Shown piece by piece: positions 1-11,923 of a DNA stretch of 64,000 nt. The stretch is from Toxorhynchites rutilus septentrionalis. Its lineage: Eukaryota; Arthropoda; Insecta; Diptera; Culicidae. The stretch is from contig NC_073745.1 in NCBI RefSeq assembly GCF_029784135.1, positions 42,240,420 to 42,304,419 on the forward strand, given 5' to 3'. Both the position numbers and the translations under genes were made by a program. Below the pieces are notes generated by a model. That model was not told the origin of the DNA and made no database searches. It saw nothing but the letters and a program-made list of their open reading frames with translations. Each line of letters opens with the position of its first letter. The first letter of the stretch is position 1.

Positions 1-170
1 ACATTTACTTAAGAGAGATGCAGAGAACTCTACGACCTCTCATAAATGTCACGGGAATTTAGGGATGTGTTAGTAGGGAAGGTAAGCCATAGGATACACT
101 CAGCCGGTGTTACTGGCAAAGCTTGTTATAACTGATAATCTAGCGATATTTAATAATTATTATATTTTTA

Positions 171-465
171 TATTACTATTACTATTACTATTACTATTAC
201 TATTACTATTACTATTACTATTACTATTACTATTACTATTACTATTACTATTATTATTACTATTACTATTACTGTTACTATTACTATTACTATTACTATT
301 ACTATTACTATTACTATTACTATTACTATTACTATTACTATTACTATTACTATTACTATTACTATTACTATTACTATTACTATTACTATTACTATTACTA
401 TTACTATTACTATTACTATTACTATTACTATTACTATTACTATTACTATTACTATTACTATTACT
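171..465. repeat. (ATTACT)n hexanucleotide array
   Basis: About 49 tandem copies of the hexamer ATTACT run for roughly 295 bp. The only interruptions I see are a TATTATTATT variant near 251-259 and one ACTGTT unit near 273. Because the period is six and the unit has no stop in several frames, long artificial poly-Leu (plus) and poly-Ile-Val (minus) reading frames cross it; these are not genes. Confidence 0.97.
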
Positions 466-1859
466 TGATGCAAGTGGTATCTGTTGGAAGAATTGGTTAA
501 TAAAATTATATAAAACTAAATTGTAGAATGATATAAATGGATTCCGGCCTTCCGATCGTCATTAGTAGCTGTATGGAAAGAATAATTTTGAGAGATTGTG
601 ATTGATGTGAATTATTGATTAAGGAGAGCATCAGTTTCAACTTCAACTATTAGATTCCTTCCTTCATAGTTTCCTCTACAACTCTTCGCCACAACAACTA
701 TATGCTCGATCTGATGTGTTAGAGACAGGTTCACAAAATGTACATAAATTGTATTTGAGCCCTACTGACAGTTCGGATGTTGACACTATCGCACCACAAC
801 CGGTATGATAGGCATGAGCGACGACGACGACAAGACATGATATAAATGAAGCAAGCCAATCGTTGTCACATTAGTAGCTGAAAAAGAATTTGTCTGTAAT
901 ATTTTTATTTAATCTCTATCGTTTAAGAAAATATAAAATATAAAACTACTGCAGGGTTTAACAAAATTACTAATATATAAGAGATGTAAGAGGATTATTA
1001 AACATATTTCATTGAAAATAAAATTTAATTAATAGGTTTATAAAACACTGCGATACTAAATAGTAAAATGACACAAATCCACTACGAATTTCTGATGAAT
1101 GTCACGGGTTGTGTAAAAAGAAGTGTTTAGTTAAATATTTATATTTAGGTTTTTTTCGATAGATGATACCGTTTTGTCTCACACTTCGAACATCCAAGCC
1201 CTGATAGCCACCAAACGGTGTCCCATTACTCAAAACGGCACAAGTTCGCGAAATTAACTTGGTTTTTTGATACAACAGAGCCTTCTCCTTCATTTGATCA
1301 CAATAGAACTGATTCACAAACGCATATTCATGGAGACAAACCCAAAAACATGTTTAATCACTTTTGTCTCAAATTCCGAACAAGTTTGGACTTGAGCTTG
1401 AACAGAATGCAAGATTGCGCTTTTTCCATTCAACAGAATACAACCAACAACATGTGGGGACGAATACGATCGAACTTCATTTTGTGTTTGAACACACGCG
1501 CAATGTCATGACAATGCATTGCGCTTTGGCCTGGCTATAACTAAAGCTGTGTCGGCGTTGCTCATGATAGTGTCTCGCAAGTGAATGTATTATTCCTCGC
1601 ACCGCTTTTGTTGATTGTGTAGTAAGAATTGCAGTCGTTCAATCTCTACCTTCGCGTATATGTCGACCATAAATTGTTGGCACAGCTTACGATATCTTGA
1701 ATTGGCGATTCTTGACCATGTCAAATCACCATATGATAACCATAAAAATCCATCGAGCGCGCCCTCTGTTTGTTTCGTCGCATGTTCATAAATATTAAAT
1801 CAAAATGAGAAATGATGTTCATAATTAATTAAGTATCTGTGACGGGGTCTTGTTGGTCT
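466..1859. other. No recognisable gene or repeat
   Basis: AT-rich sequence with only short unsupported reading frames. I see no transposase, RT or SINE motif. Confidence 0.5.
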
Positions 1860-2062
1860 AATGTTTATGCAAGAGATTTTTCGTTAAAGAAACCCTTCTG
1901 ACTTGCACTGTAGTCACGCGTATTCTTGAGCTTGCCACTCCAGAATACATTCAAGGCGTATTGTTCGTCATAGAAATCTCAACTATTTACTAATAAAAAT
2001 GACGCAAGTAGTACTACGTTGAGAAGGCAAACCTTGGGAACGTTAGTGCCATTGAAGAAGCA
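1860..2062 (+). mobile_element. tRNA-derived SINE body, head degraded (Feilai-like)
   Basis: The segment shares an ordered set of blocks with the SINE at 16163-16404: CACGCGTATT, a block ending ACATTCAAGGCGT, AAATCTCAACTA, AAAATGACGCA and TACGTTGAGA. It ends near CATTGAAGAAG. The tRNA-like head with A and B boxes is not recognisable, so this is a 5'-decayed copy. The Feilai name is from general knowledge of mosquito SINEs, not a search. Confidence 0.75.
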
Positions 2063-2699
2063 CATAGCGAGGGTCGTATGAACGGTGTGTGTCAACGATG
2101 AATTCCAGATTATTGTTTTTTCTTCGCATTAAATTTCTCGTGTCACCGTGCTATCATGATTCCAGCAGCGCTTGTGCTTTGGATCTACACACATGCTCTC
2201 CAGCTGATGTTTTATCAGGGTTGATGGTAATAGCGTGATTGTCATTTTGTAATTCGAGCAAATGTGATTTGAAGAATTTCGATAACTCATTGTGCTCATT
2301 CAAAAAGGCTTCCAGCTCGTCGGAGATGCTCCCTGCTTTATATGAATTGATGTTACTTGTGTATTTGTAGATGGATGTTCAATGAAGCGGGCGTTACGCC
2401 ATCAGTCATTGAACAACTTAAATAAATTCTTTCTGTTGAAAAAACGAACAACGGTTAAATTATTAGAATATTTTTGACACAAAAATAATAAAATCGCAAT
2501 CAAAAATAGTGAATTGGGGTCAAAATTTAAGGTTATATGTATGGTATGAAGTCAAATTTAAAAAATATATATCCATATCTTTTTTTCTGCATAGAGCCAC
2601 CCTATTCGGTATTAAATGTATGGTTATCGGTATCCTACCGGTATCATATATAGTTTACAACCTATTCTCATACCTACCAAGTATTTTGTGTATAATTTC
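2063..2699. other. AT-rich sequence, no gene
   Basis: No coding signature. From about 2590 the text (for example AATTTCATCAAAATTGGTCG at 2695) already resembles the lead-in of the following dispersed repeat, so the repeat may begin earlier than drawn. Confidence 0.4.
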
Positions 2700-3460
2700 A
2701 TCAAAATTGGTCGAGCCGTTTCGGAGGAGTTCGGTAACAAACACCGTGACACGAGATTTTTATGTATATAGAAGATATAAAAATGGATTTCTGTCTGTCT
2801 GTCTGTCTGTTTGCCTGTCTGATTCTTATGGACTCGGAAACTACTGAACCGATCGAAATGAAAATTAATATGTAGGCGTTTTTGGGGCCGGGGAAGGTTT
2901 TCATGATAGTTTGAGACCCCTCCCCCCTCTCTGAAGGGGGCGCTCCCATACAAATAAAACACAAATTTCTGCATAACTCGAGAACTAATCGAGCAGACGG
3001 AACCAAATTTAGCATGTGGAGGTTTTAGGATGCAATAGATGTTTCTATGGAGGTTAGATACTCCTCCCCCTCTCTTAGGGTGGGCTGTCCTACAAATGAA
3101 AAACGATTTTTTGCATAACTCGAAAACACTCCACCCTCCTCTCTAAGGGGAGCAGTGGGGAGGGGTCTGTCTTTATTCTATCATTTTTTTTGTATCAAAC
3201 ATTTATTCCATGTAACGGAGAAACATGTTATTTGTAAGTGGTTGAAAAATCTTGAACGAGAATTGTGTCTGACAATAATCTGATATTATAATGATGAGTT
3301 TTGGTAGAAGTACTAAGAATTTTATAGTGAAAGGTAAATTCAACGGGGTCTATTAGAAAATCAATCAATGAACAGTCCTGCGATTGGACTCATGCGCTTA
3401 GTAAGAAAACGTGAATGTTTGAAGGTATTGATAATAAATCCCAAGCCAATACTTCGGGTT
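2700..3460 (+). repeat. Dispersed repeat, copy 1 (possible non-autonomous Helitron)
   Basis: Closely related to 35006-35655. Shared blocks include CACAAATTTCTGCAT, TGTTTCTATGG, GGTCTGTCTTTATTCTATCA, ACATTTATTCCATGTAACGG and GCGATTGGACTCATG. It contains a (GTCT)n run near 2791-2820 and about one and a half internal units of roughly 140 bp beginning at ATACAAAT. This copy loses similarity near 3460, before the CTAG|T end seen in copy 2. Helitron assignment is inference from that terminus only. Confidence 0.7.
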
Positions 3461-6400
3461 AAATGAAGAGTATAAAGGTGGGAATGACTTTCAAGTACGG
3501 AATTGAATTTATTGCGGATAAATGTGATGTACTGGCAACGTACATTGAGAAAGACAAAAATATTTCAATATTAGAACTTACATAATTAAACTAGGCTCAT
3601 AGTTTTCCTCTTCCCACGTCTGGGCTTTTTTATCACCTCACTCAAAAAAGCCAGGAATATGGCTGATATATATTCTATCAAAAGATTATATGATAGTCAC
3701 ATCTAAATAATTGAGTAATTATGAAGAATTCACACTGCTTCCCACTCTCGTTCCACACTGAGAGTGGGGAAAAACCGAAAATTCAAACGGTCATTGTCCG
3801 GATGAACCTGTCCGAAAATCATACCAGGAAACCCGTCATAAGTCACAATACTCCGAATGCTGCCGGTCGCTACCTAGCGACTGCCGACCACCACTGAAAA
3901 TAGCAAAAGAAGCCATAAGCTCAAACATTACAAAATCGTAAAAACAAAGCCATCAAACGGAAAACGTGTCGAATCGGGAAGAGAGTGTGTCCACACATCC
4001 GGCGAAAAAATCAATGAACGAATTTTGTCGAGGGTTGGCCGTAGGAAAGCATCCAGAACTTTTAGCTGACTCGAAAATTTGTTTGTTTGTTTGTTTGCTA
4101 TAGTCTGTCTATCTCTCATTCTTTGGTCCCATCATCGTTCTCTGGTCCCTAATCAACGTCATCATCGGGTCTGGCCTGTCAAAGCGTTGAATTCGGCTCG
4201 GCTGTTCCACAGCGGAATCTACTTGATCATGGCCAAAAAACATTATCTTCATCGTGTTAATCATTAGCCTCACTTGTCTGCGGAATACTTTTCCGCACCC
4301 ACACGGAAACGGTCGTAAAGTCGAGTGGCAGGGGAAATTGATGGAACCATAGATGGGCAGATATGAAATGTGGGATGGTCCCCCTCATTTCGGCACACAT
4401 GCCAGATCGTAAACAGTAGTTGAAATTTAATGTTTGTAAAAGGTTTGTTTTTATTGCCGAACTTGATTACGATACACGCAGAGTCATCAGAGCAGTGGCC
4501 CTGCTGAGTTTGACTAATCTCTGCGGGTTGGTTCCGGAATATAAGTTTCGTCCGCCTTGCGTGTCTCTGCTAATAGTAGTGGTTTGGCTTCCCAAACTTT
4601 TTATTACATGCTTATCTGCGTAAACAACTGCGTGCTGCCCGAGAAATGTAGATGACGATCGCATTGTCTTTCGAATTCATTTTTTATCGAGATGGACATT
4701 TATTAATGTGTTTTTCGTTTCACCCCAACTAACGGGTATTTAATCACGATCGGAAGCCCTCGAGCCCCCGTGTTGCCTCAAACGTCCTGAATCCGCTGAT
4801 AAAATCTAATTTGCCCCAGCACTGAGGTTGGTTTGTGTCGACGAAACTTTCAAAGCCTATGATTTTTCACCAAAGTGGTAGCCACAATTAACTGGATTGT
4901 GTAATTAAACACAGCGAGCCGTAGTTGAGGCGAGGCCACGTGCATCGGACACGTGTTGTTGACACTTTCATTATGATTCCGGTGAGATTTGTGTAATGTG
5001 TTGTTTTGGATTGTACAAACGATGGTCCCTGCCTACAACCGAGTTGGTCGTGTTTTTCGAATCAAATATTTGTTAGAGCGCTTTGTAATCGCTTTTGGGT
5101 TAATTGATTGCTTCCAATTACGAACGTCGATTCAATCGAAGCCTTGCTTTGCGGATCAAAAAGCACAAGCTCACGAGGAAGGGAGAGCGGAACTATATTT
5201 TTCCAATTTTTGCAATCCCACGCGCGAACAAAGGCTTCATTTTCCGCTATGGCAACCGCTTCCGAGCATCCAATTAATACACCATTTGAAATGCCCCCAA
5301 CCCGATGGCCCCATGCCGCACGTTGCGAAAAATGAGGTAACAATATAATGGTAGGATTTTTAAAAAGAAACGGGAGCCGAAACAATAACACCTGCGCACA
5401 TTTTGCTCCTCGGGAGGAACTTTTGTTCGGGTGGAAAATTTCGCCTCGTGTTGATGTAATATGCCGTGCGGAGTACAGCGTCTAAAGTAACGAGCAGATT
5501 GGATCTGAGGTATCTGAAATGGAAGCCCTTTAAAACAGATTTTGTCAGAAAGATGAAAAAAAGAATGCTATAAAAGTTGTATAAATATTCATCTTGCAGC
5601 AGCAGGCGTACGAAAAGCACAAAACAAAAGTTTTCCTTTTCTGTGGCTTCTTGTTTGCTTTTCTAGGAACTGGAGTCGATTTCGTAAGATATCAGCTGTT
5701 CCATTTTATGATTTTGTGGAAACGCTGATTATGGATGTTATATAAATGTTAAGAAACTTAATTGGCCGTATGTTAGAGCAATCCGGATTTGTTCAGAGCC
5801 GAGAGAGAGTGCTTGTCTCGTTTCCGGGAAATTGATCATAGAAAAAGGAGATTAAGGTATTTTTGATTGAAATTTTTTCACTCAAATCCACAACAACGGT
5901 TTGTTATTTTCTAAGTGACTATCAACCAAATACTAACATGGAAATTGTGCAAATAATAATTCTTCGGGAAATTTAATTTCATCTGTAGTCTTTCTGATTG
6001 GCACTAACGCTCCTAGATGAACTTCGCCGTCCTGACCCATTGCCGTATGATTTAATTGCCAACGGCACGGCCCAAACACGAGAGCATCGAGTTGTTTCGC
6101 TACTCTGCTGAGCTTGTGTATCTAACATGAGCGCCCTATGATGAGCAAACGCATGTTGTCAACTATTTGTGTTTGAAATAAAAACGAACAATTCATTGTT
6201 ACGTACAAATTTATTGAATTAATAAGAATTCATCTTTTAAGTTCATTCAAAATTCAAGAAAAAAATTAACGGAAAATTAATAATCGTCAGGAAAATAATA
6301 ATCGTTAGACAGAGCTTGACAATATCGATTGTGTTTATTCAGTATGCATACTGAAACATTAATTTTTCATTCGATTTCGTTTTCGTTCTGCTGTCGTTTC

Positions 6401-6814
6401 CTTTGAATTCGAAAGCAGACCCTTTCATTTGATGGTTGAAACTGTCCTATTCAATTTTCCTTCGTAACAAGACACTTTCATATAGGAATTTTTCTTTTTT
6501 ATTTGACGATCAGTGTGAAGAATGAATCAAATGAACGTGAAATTGAACGAGACTGTACAAAGGTGTAGTTATATTCTCTTTTCTGAACATGAAGAGAGAG
6601 TACCACTATTTTCAGCCTGCATGAACTTGTATGGAAAAGACAGACGATAGAATGTAAGGCCTTGTCGTTTGAAGCACTCTTTCGAATATCATACACCTGA
6701 AGATATGTAATTAATTCACATCGAGAAACAACGAGTGAGGTTCGATCTTGAACATTCTGACACAGTCTTATCGCCACGAATGGGGATCGACGTTCTATGC
6801 GAAGGGGATAACGT
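3461..6814. other. No recognisable gene; mixed intergenic sequence
   Basis: Short open frames exist on both strands but none has a recognisable domain, a consistent codon pattern or flanking transposon ends. A (GTTT)4 run lies at 4080-4095. I cannot exclude regulatory sequence or introns of a distant host gene. Confidence 0.45.
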
Positions 6815-6950
6815 AATATTACTTACGTCTTTTCATTTGTACTTAGTTGAGATTTCTATACCAAACACGCGCCTTGAATGTATTCTGAGAGGCAAGCTCT
6901 AGAATACGCGTGACGGAAACCACTCGGCCACAGGTGCTCTTCATCAGTAG
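6815..6950 (-). mobile_element. tRNA-derived SINE fragment, internal head deletion
   Basis: Read on the minus strand, it starts with GTGGCCGAGTGGTT, an A-box-like tRNA segment, then passes directly to CACGCGTATTCTAGAGCTTG, ACATTCAAGGCG and AAATCTCAACTAAGTAC. The B box and the spacer present in the 16.2-kb copy are missing, so the tRNA head is fused straight to the SINE body. Confidence 0.75.
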
Positions 6951-7049
6951 TATTAGTGTTATTCAGGAAGTGACTATTAATTTGAAAAGTTCATAATGTT
7001 GACGTCTATATGGCGACTCTTGCAAAAATCTACTTGACTATCACAAAGC

Positions 7050-7495
7050 ACCATCTTTCAATGGATACGTGTCAAAATTTGACAGCAATCGGTCGATTGG
7101 TTCGTGGGTCACAGCATTGAGAGCAACTTTTGTTATTGTGAAAAAGAAAATGAAAAAATCCGAATTTCGTGTATTGATGGCAAAATTGCATGAATTGGGC
7201 TTCGAATTGCTTCCGCATCCACCGTATTCTCCAGATCTAGCCCCCAACGACTATTTTCTGTTCGCAGACCTGAAGAGAATGCTCGCTGGCAAGAAATTGA
7301 AGACCGATAGTGAAGTGATTACAGAAACTGAGGCTTATTTTGGAAAAAAAAACCGAAAGAGTACTATAAAAATGGTTTCGAAAAGTTGCAAGATCGCTAG
7401 AATCGCTGTATCGCCCTCGAAGGCAACAATGTTGAATAATAAAATTGAATTTTGCAAAAAAAAATAGTTTTACTGTGTTACATCCTAAACTTTTC
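7050..7495 (+). pseudogene. mariner transposase C-terminal fragment
   Basis: The frame open from 7069 to 7467 encodes LHELGFELLPHPPYSPDLAP, followed by NDYFLFADLKRML and an EVITETEAYF segment. This is the third-aspartate region and C-terminal tail of a DD34D mariner transposase; the normal protein is about 345 residues, so only roughly the last third survives. After the EAYF segment the reading frame drifts in an A-run (7343-7350), consistent with indels. Beyond the stop, TACATCCTAAACTTTTCAGC resembles a mariner terminal region, but no matching 5' inverted repeat is visible because the 5' two-thirds are missing. It belongs to a different mariner subfamily from the copies at 46.3 and 59.1 kb. 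Confidence 0.85.
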
Positions 7496-8499
7496 AGCCG
7501 AACTATTACCTGTCTGATGAAGTCATTCAATGAGCATCTGACAATCAAACGAGGTGGTGATAGTGACAAATAATGCAGCCTGAAATATGCAGATATAGCC
7601 GAGAAGGAATTAACAGATCAAAGCAGATTTAACACTCGGGTGAATTTTACGATAGCGAATTCACGGTCAAGCACAGAAAGTTGGCGTCTAAAATTACTAG
7701 GGTTGTATGACAACATTAAACAACAAAAAGCAGACTACATATGAGCAATTTGAAATGAAATCGACAAATGACAAAACATGAATATTTTTGATTGGAATCA
7801 AAGCTTATATTCCGTTTGAGTTGGAGGAAATATGAGTTTTCCAAAGCGTTTGTCAATTTTTTGACTCAGGTGTAACTTTTGAAAAGGCCGTATCCATTTT
7901 AGTAAGAGAAATTTTCATATCACAAAAATTATTTATGTCTCAAAAACTATGAGTTGTACGGAAATAGGGTCTTAGAAAGAGTTATAGAGTATTGATGTTA
8001 AAAGGTGAAAAAAAATCTGAAAAAAATATTGGTACTCTTTTTTATTTACAAAAAAACATTAATTTGCAAGATCTAAAATATGTATTTTTTATTTTTTTCC
8101 GTATAAAATAAAGCCATTTAGAAAATTTAAAAAATTAGTCCAAGATGGTAAAACTATTTTTTACGAACTTTGTTGGACATCGAATTTCTATGAATTATCG
8201 AAACATCGAATTTTTGTATGTTAACAATAATTTTTAGCCACAAATTATGAATCCTGATGTGGTTTAAAATAAAAAAGCTCATTATCAATCTCCTTCGAAA
8301 TGCAGCCATTCTCGAGATATTTTGTTAACTACGGCTTTAGTCGTACTGCCCGGCTTAGCTCCTATTCCTTTATATTTCTCTCAGGGTTGGCTTTGGCTCT
8401 CAGGAGGACTGTTTCGACCTCGGTTGGAACACCAGCAAAGCGGAATTGCGAAATACGGATACAAGAAGCTGACTATGCAAAATGGACTGGCATTGATTA
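7496..8499. other. AT-rich sequence, no gene
   Basis: Low-complexity A/T-rich DNA, especially 7960-8280, with no coding signature. Confidence 0.45.
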
Positions 8500-9130
8500 T
8501 TTAATAGAATAGAGTAGAGAAGTTAGTTTTTGATTTTTCTAGATTTTTTCGGTTTAAAGGGTTAGTATCGGTACCGTTTTCATTGGGGCCCTTATCTTCG
8601 TCCTTCGTGGTCGTTGTCATCGCGCTGCTATCGTCGATGATGCCGGGAGGAGGGATGCTATTGGTCCTGACGGATGAGCTCGTCGTGGCTCGACGGCGAG
8701 GATGCCGCTCTCGCACGTGGAGTGCGTGAAATATTGTCGCTTCGGAGATGGTAGGTGGCCGGAGCACCTATACAGGACGCACTAGAGAATGGTTTCGTGT
8801 CGCTCTGGGTCCTGCTGAGGTGGTCAGAAGGTGTTCTTTCCTTCCAGCTTCTTCCACTTCACACTACCACTCACTATTTCCACGACTCTTTACTTTACTT
8901 TACTTTTCAGCTTTCCTACACAATGTCCTTCACTCCTTCTCAATAAATTTATTAACTTCCTTTTTTTCTTCTAGGACTCTCCACTAGTGTATCGTTTCCT
9001 GGCTCCGGACTAAGTGACCAAGTCAACCCAATCTCTCCTTCTAAGTCACCTCCTTTCCTTTCCTCTCGCTCATTTCCTGCTCCCATTTCCTTCTTCCATT
9101 TCCTCCCGGAAGGACATCTGTTAATCCTGA
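8500..9130 (-). other. Purine-rich minus-strand tract with short open frame, unassigned
   Basis: The plus strand is strongly pyrimidine-rich from about 8820 to 9115. On the minus strand an 88-residue frame (8767-8501) contains HPRRRATTSSSVRTNSIPPP and a charged, Ser/Thr/Pro-rich tail. It might be the tail of a degraded LTR-element polyprotein followed by a 3' UTR or LTR, but I see no polymerase motif, LTR pair or target duplication. I do not recognise it. Confidence 0.25.
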
Positions 9131-9720
9131 CAGATGTATTTTTCGCCTGATGTCAACCACGTCGGCCTGATGTCGGATTAGTCGGTTTACATCCATTTTT
9201 TTTTGTCAAGGTGTTTACATTTAACAACAATTAGACCAGTCACAACAAAACAAAATTTTACTTACACACTAAACAGAAAATATTTGACACGTACAACCTA
9301 TTGTGACCGTCGATTATTAATTGATCGGTAACAATTTAAAAAATATTTCTAATTTATTGTTTTTTTTTATAGTAAATAGGCCCTTTTAATATGTTTGTCG
9401 TGTTATACCGTCATGTTCATGACAATTTATCAATTTGCTAATAATCTTCATCAACTTTTCCAAATACATAATTATGGTAAAAATATGTTTAGGAGTTATA
9501 TATGTTATGTTTAGGAGTTTATCCACATGACTTCTGTTTTATATGAAAAAAAAATTAAAAAAATAAATTTTTGTTGTGTGCTCTAATAATTCGACTCAAC
9601 GTGAATTTGTGAAACACAAAAAATTGTTTTCATTTGATACTTTTTCTGTAAAAAGCTTCGCACTTTGCTTGCTACTGTACTTAATTCTAAAGATGATACA
9701 ATGTTGCTTATCATTCACAA

Positions 9721-9860
9721 ACTATGTTGTTTACGTTTCAACTTTTTGACATGTACTGAAAAAGACGCGCAATAACAGAAAAGCTTTCCAACTATGTTGT
9801 TTACGTTTCAACTTTTTGACATGTACTGAAAAAGACGCGCAATAACAAAAAAGCTTTCCA
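9721..9860. repeat. 70-bp perfect-register tandem duplication
   Basis: The unit 9721-9790 (ACTATGTTGTTTACGTTTCA to AAGCTTTCCA) is repeated immediately as 9791-9860. The copies differ at a single base (G at 9778, A at 9848). Confidence 0.97.
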
Positions 9861-10704
9861 ACGTTTTTTTTCCAAAAATTTTTTTCTGGAAATTTGATTC
9901 ACTAGAATAATAATCAAGTTACGCCATATGTTGTAAAACTGAAGAATCTTACCGGTACACCTAATAACAAGGTGTACACGTGTTCTGTTAAACTTTTTTT
10001 TTTATTTTTTCGAGAATTAGTTCGTTCTTCCAAACCAGAAATGAGTGCATTAGCCCTACTGAAAGCGTGGCATTAAATTGTTGTACTTGAACAGATTTAT
10101 TTATTATGGATCTACGAAAAATACATTGCGAAACTGTTATGCCTAGAATATAAACATGGGACAATTGAGCTTGGTGTTGATTTTTTTTAAAAGCTGGGAA
10201 CAAACAATGATCACTAGATATTAAATTTTCATCTGCCGTCGCACTGTATAGTGAAAAACGTCGGAAAACTCGAGTTGGTGCTCTGAAAGTTAAATTTTAA
10301 TTTTTCAATTTACCGCAATGGTTTTGTTTATAATGGTGAAAGCCTCGTTATTTTTTCGACACTGATGCCAGACAACATCATGGAAACACCAACCACCACT
10401 CAATAGAATGTTATTCCTGAGTCAGCGTTTCATGTCAGGAAAATCAATAAAATAAAATTGTGTTGATATCAATACAATAATTATTTTTACGTTTAATGGG
10501 TCTATAATGTAGGTTGTAGCAACTTTAAAATTGGTTAAGCAAATTGTATTGCAGAGCTCGGAGCACTGCTACGGCTGAGTATGCTTTCAAAAATAGTAAA
10601 CGGAAAAGTATTACATTCAATCAAAATGCCTCGGCCAACGAAGAGATGGGTTAAGGCTCTCCAAGGTGAATATTTGAAAACAATACGATCAACGAAGGAA
10701 AATG
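9861..10704. other. No recognisable gene
   Basis: AT-rich. A short plus-strand frame near 10620-10704 reads MPRPTKRWVKALQGEYLK and is cut by the ITmD37E element that follows; I do not recognise it and give no function. Confidence 0.4.
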
Positions 10705-11923
10705 AAGGGTGTGTCACATCAAATTGCATCACGGAAAAAACGCGGTAGAAATTTAATTTTTAGGAATTAGATCTTCAGCTTTCGCTTATAATCAGATAAG
10801 AGTGTATAGATCACGTTGACCATGCTTCACTGTCAATTTTTCGTAAATTTGGAAAAATGTCGTCGAACGAAAAAGAGCGTCGTGAATTAATCCTGCGCAC
10901 TCATTTCGAGAATCCGGAGTTGTCACATCGGGACATCGGTAAGATGCTGGGAATCGTCCACTCCACGGTCAGCAGAGTACTAAAACGATACTTCGAGAAC
11001 CTAACCATCGACCGGAAGGTGAAGAACGGCAAAAATGGATGCTCCGTCAGTGAAAAAGATCACAAGCGCGTAGTTAAGCAGTTTAGACGTGATCCGAGAA
11101 GTTCGGTCCGGGATGTCGCCAATAAGCTGAATTTGTCAAGTTCATTTGTCCAGCGGACCAAGCAGCGGGAGGGCCTGCGTACATACAAGGTTCAGATGGC
11201 TCCTAACCGCGACGAAAGGCAAAACATGGTGGGGAAGACGCGAGCCCGGAAGCTGTACACTGTTGTTCTTCTCCGCAGAGGACTAATTCAGCGTTCCGGA
11301 GGAGATTCGCAAGCAGAAACTATCCAAGTTTGCCAAAAAGTACATGGTGTGGCAAGCGATCTGCTCTTGCGGAAAGCGGAGCGCCCCCTTCGTGATGACC
11401 GGCACGGTAAACGGGCAGGTTTACCATAAGGAGTGCCTACAGAAGCGCTTACTACCACTATTGAAGCAGCACGAGGGCTCGACCATCTTCTGGCCGGATC
11501 TCGCTTCGTGCCACTATTCAAAGGACGTGTTGGAGTGGTACGAAGCCAAAGGGGTCACCTTCGTGCCAAAGGAAATGAACCCGCCCAACGCGCCGGAGCT
11601 TCGCCCAATAGAGAAATATTGGGCGATTATGAAGCAGGCCCTCCGGAAGAACCCAAAAGTTGTCAAATCGGAGGTGGACTTCAAGAGAAAATGGATTTCT
11701 GTTCAAAAAAAAACTACAACCTGACGTTGTACAGAACCTTATGGACGGGGTAAAGAGGAAGGTGCGAGCATACGGGCTTGGGCTCGAAGTATGAATAAAA
11801 AGAAAATGCCAAAAGTTGTTTAATAGTTTTTATTTTACTGTCTAAAATTTTCAAAAGGATCGGTCTACTGGGCGAATTTCTACAGCGTTTTTTCCGTAAT
11901 GCAATTTGATGTGACACACCCTT
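10705..11923 (+). mobile_element. ITmD37E-type DNA transposon, copy 1 (1219 bp)
   Basis: Terminal inverted repeats of about 38 bp begin AAGGGTGTGTCACATCAAAT at 10705 and end with the complement at 11923. The left repeat reads on to a CACGGAAAAAACGC block. The same termini bound copy 2 at 37574-38826. Copy 2 has clean TA duplications, whereas here the flanking dinucleotides are TG on the left and CA on the right, so the target duplication has mutated or the element moved atypically. The element carries the broken transposase listed separately. Confidence 0.92.
10857..11780 (+). pseudogene. ITmD37E transposase, internally deleted
   Basis: Starts with MSSNEKERRELILRTHFENP and has two helix-turn-helix segments (about residues 20-40 and 65-90). 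Relative to copy 2, roughly 90 bp are lost after KLYT near 11262, removing the first catalytic aspartate motif and shifting frame. A TAA then interrupts the conserved AEDKFS segment. The frame resumes at 11344 with MVWQAICSCGKRSAPF, keeps the second aspartate in FWPDLASCHY and the glutamate in RPIEKYWAIMK, with exactly 37 residues between them. That spacing is diagnostic of the family. An A-run near 11704-11713 shifts the last residues out of frame again. It cannot encode an active enzyme. Confidence 0.93.

Noticed and set aside
171..465. CRISPR-like array
   Set aside because: Simple hexamer with no spacers; the 70-bp and 110-bp repeats also lack unique spacers and cas genes are absent.
107..526. 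139-residue poly-leucine frame and antisense poly-Ile-Val frame
   Set aside because: Direct consequence of the ATTACT hexamer array; no coding evidence.
4989..5391. Overlapping 109-119-residue frames on both strands
   Set aside because: No domain, no consistent start context and both strands open at once, which suggests chance openness.
8501..8767. Pao/BEL-type polyprotein tail
   Set aside because: Composition only; no protease, RT or integrase motif and no LTR pair, so not called.
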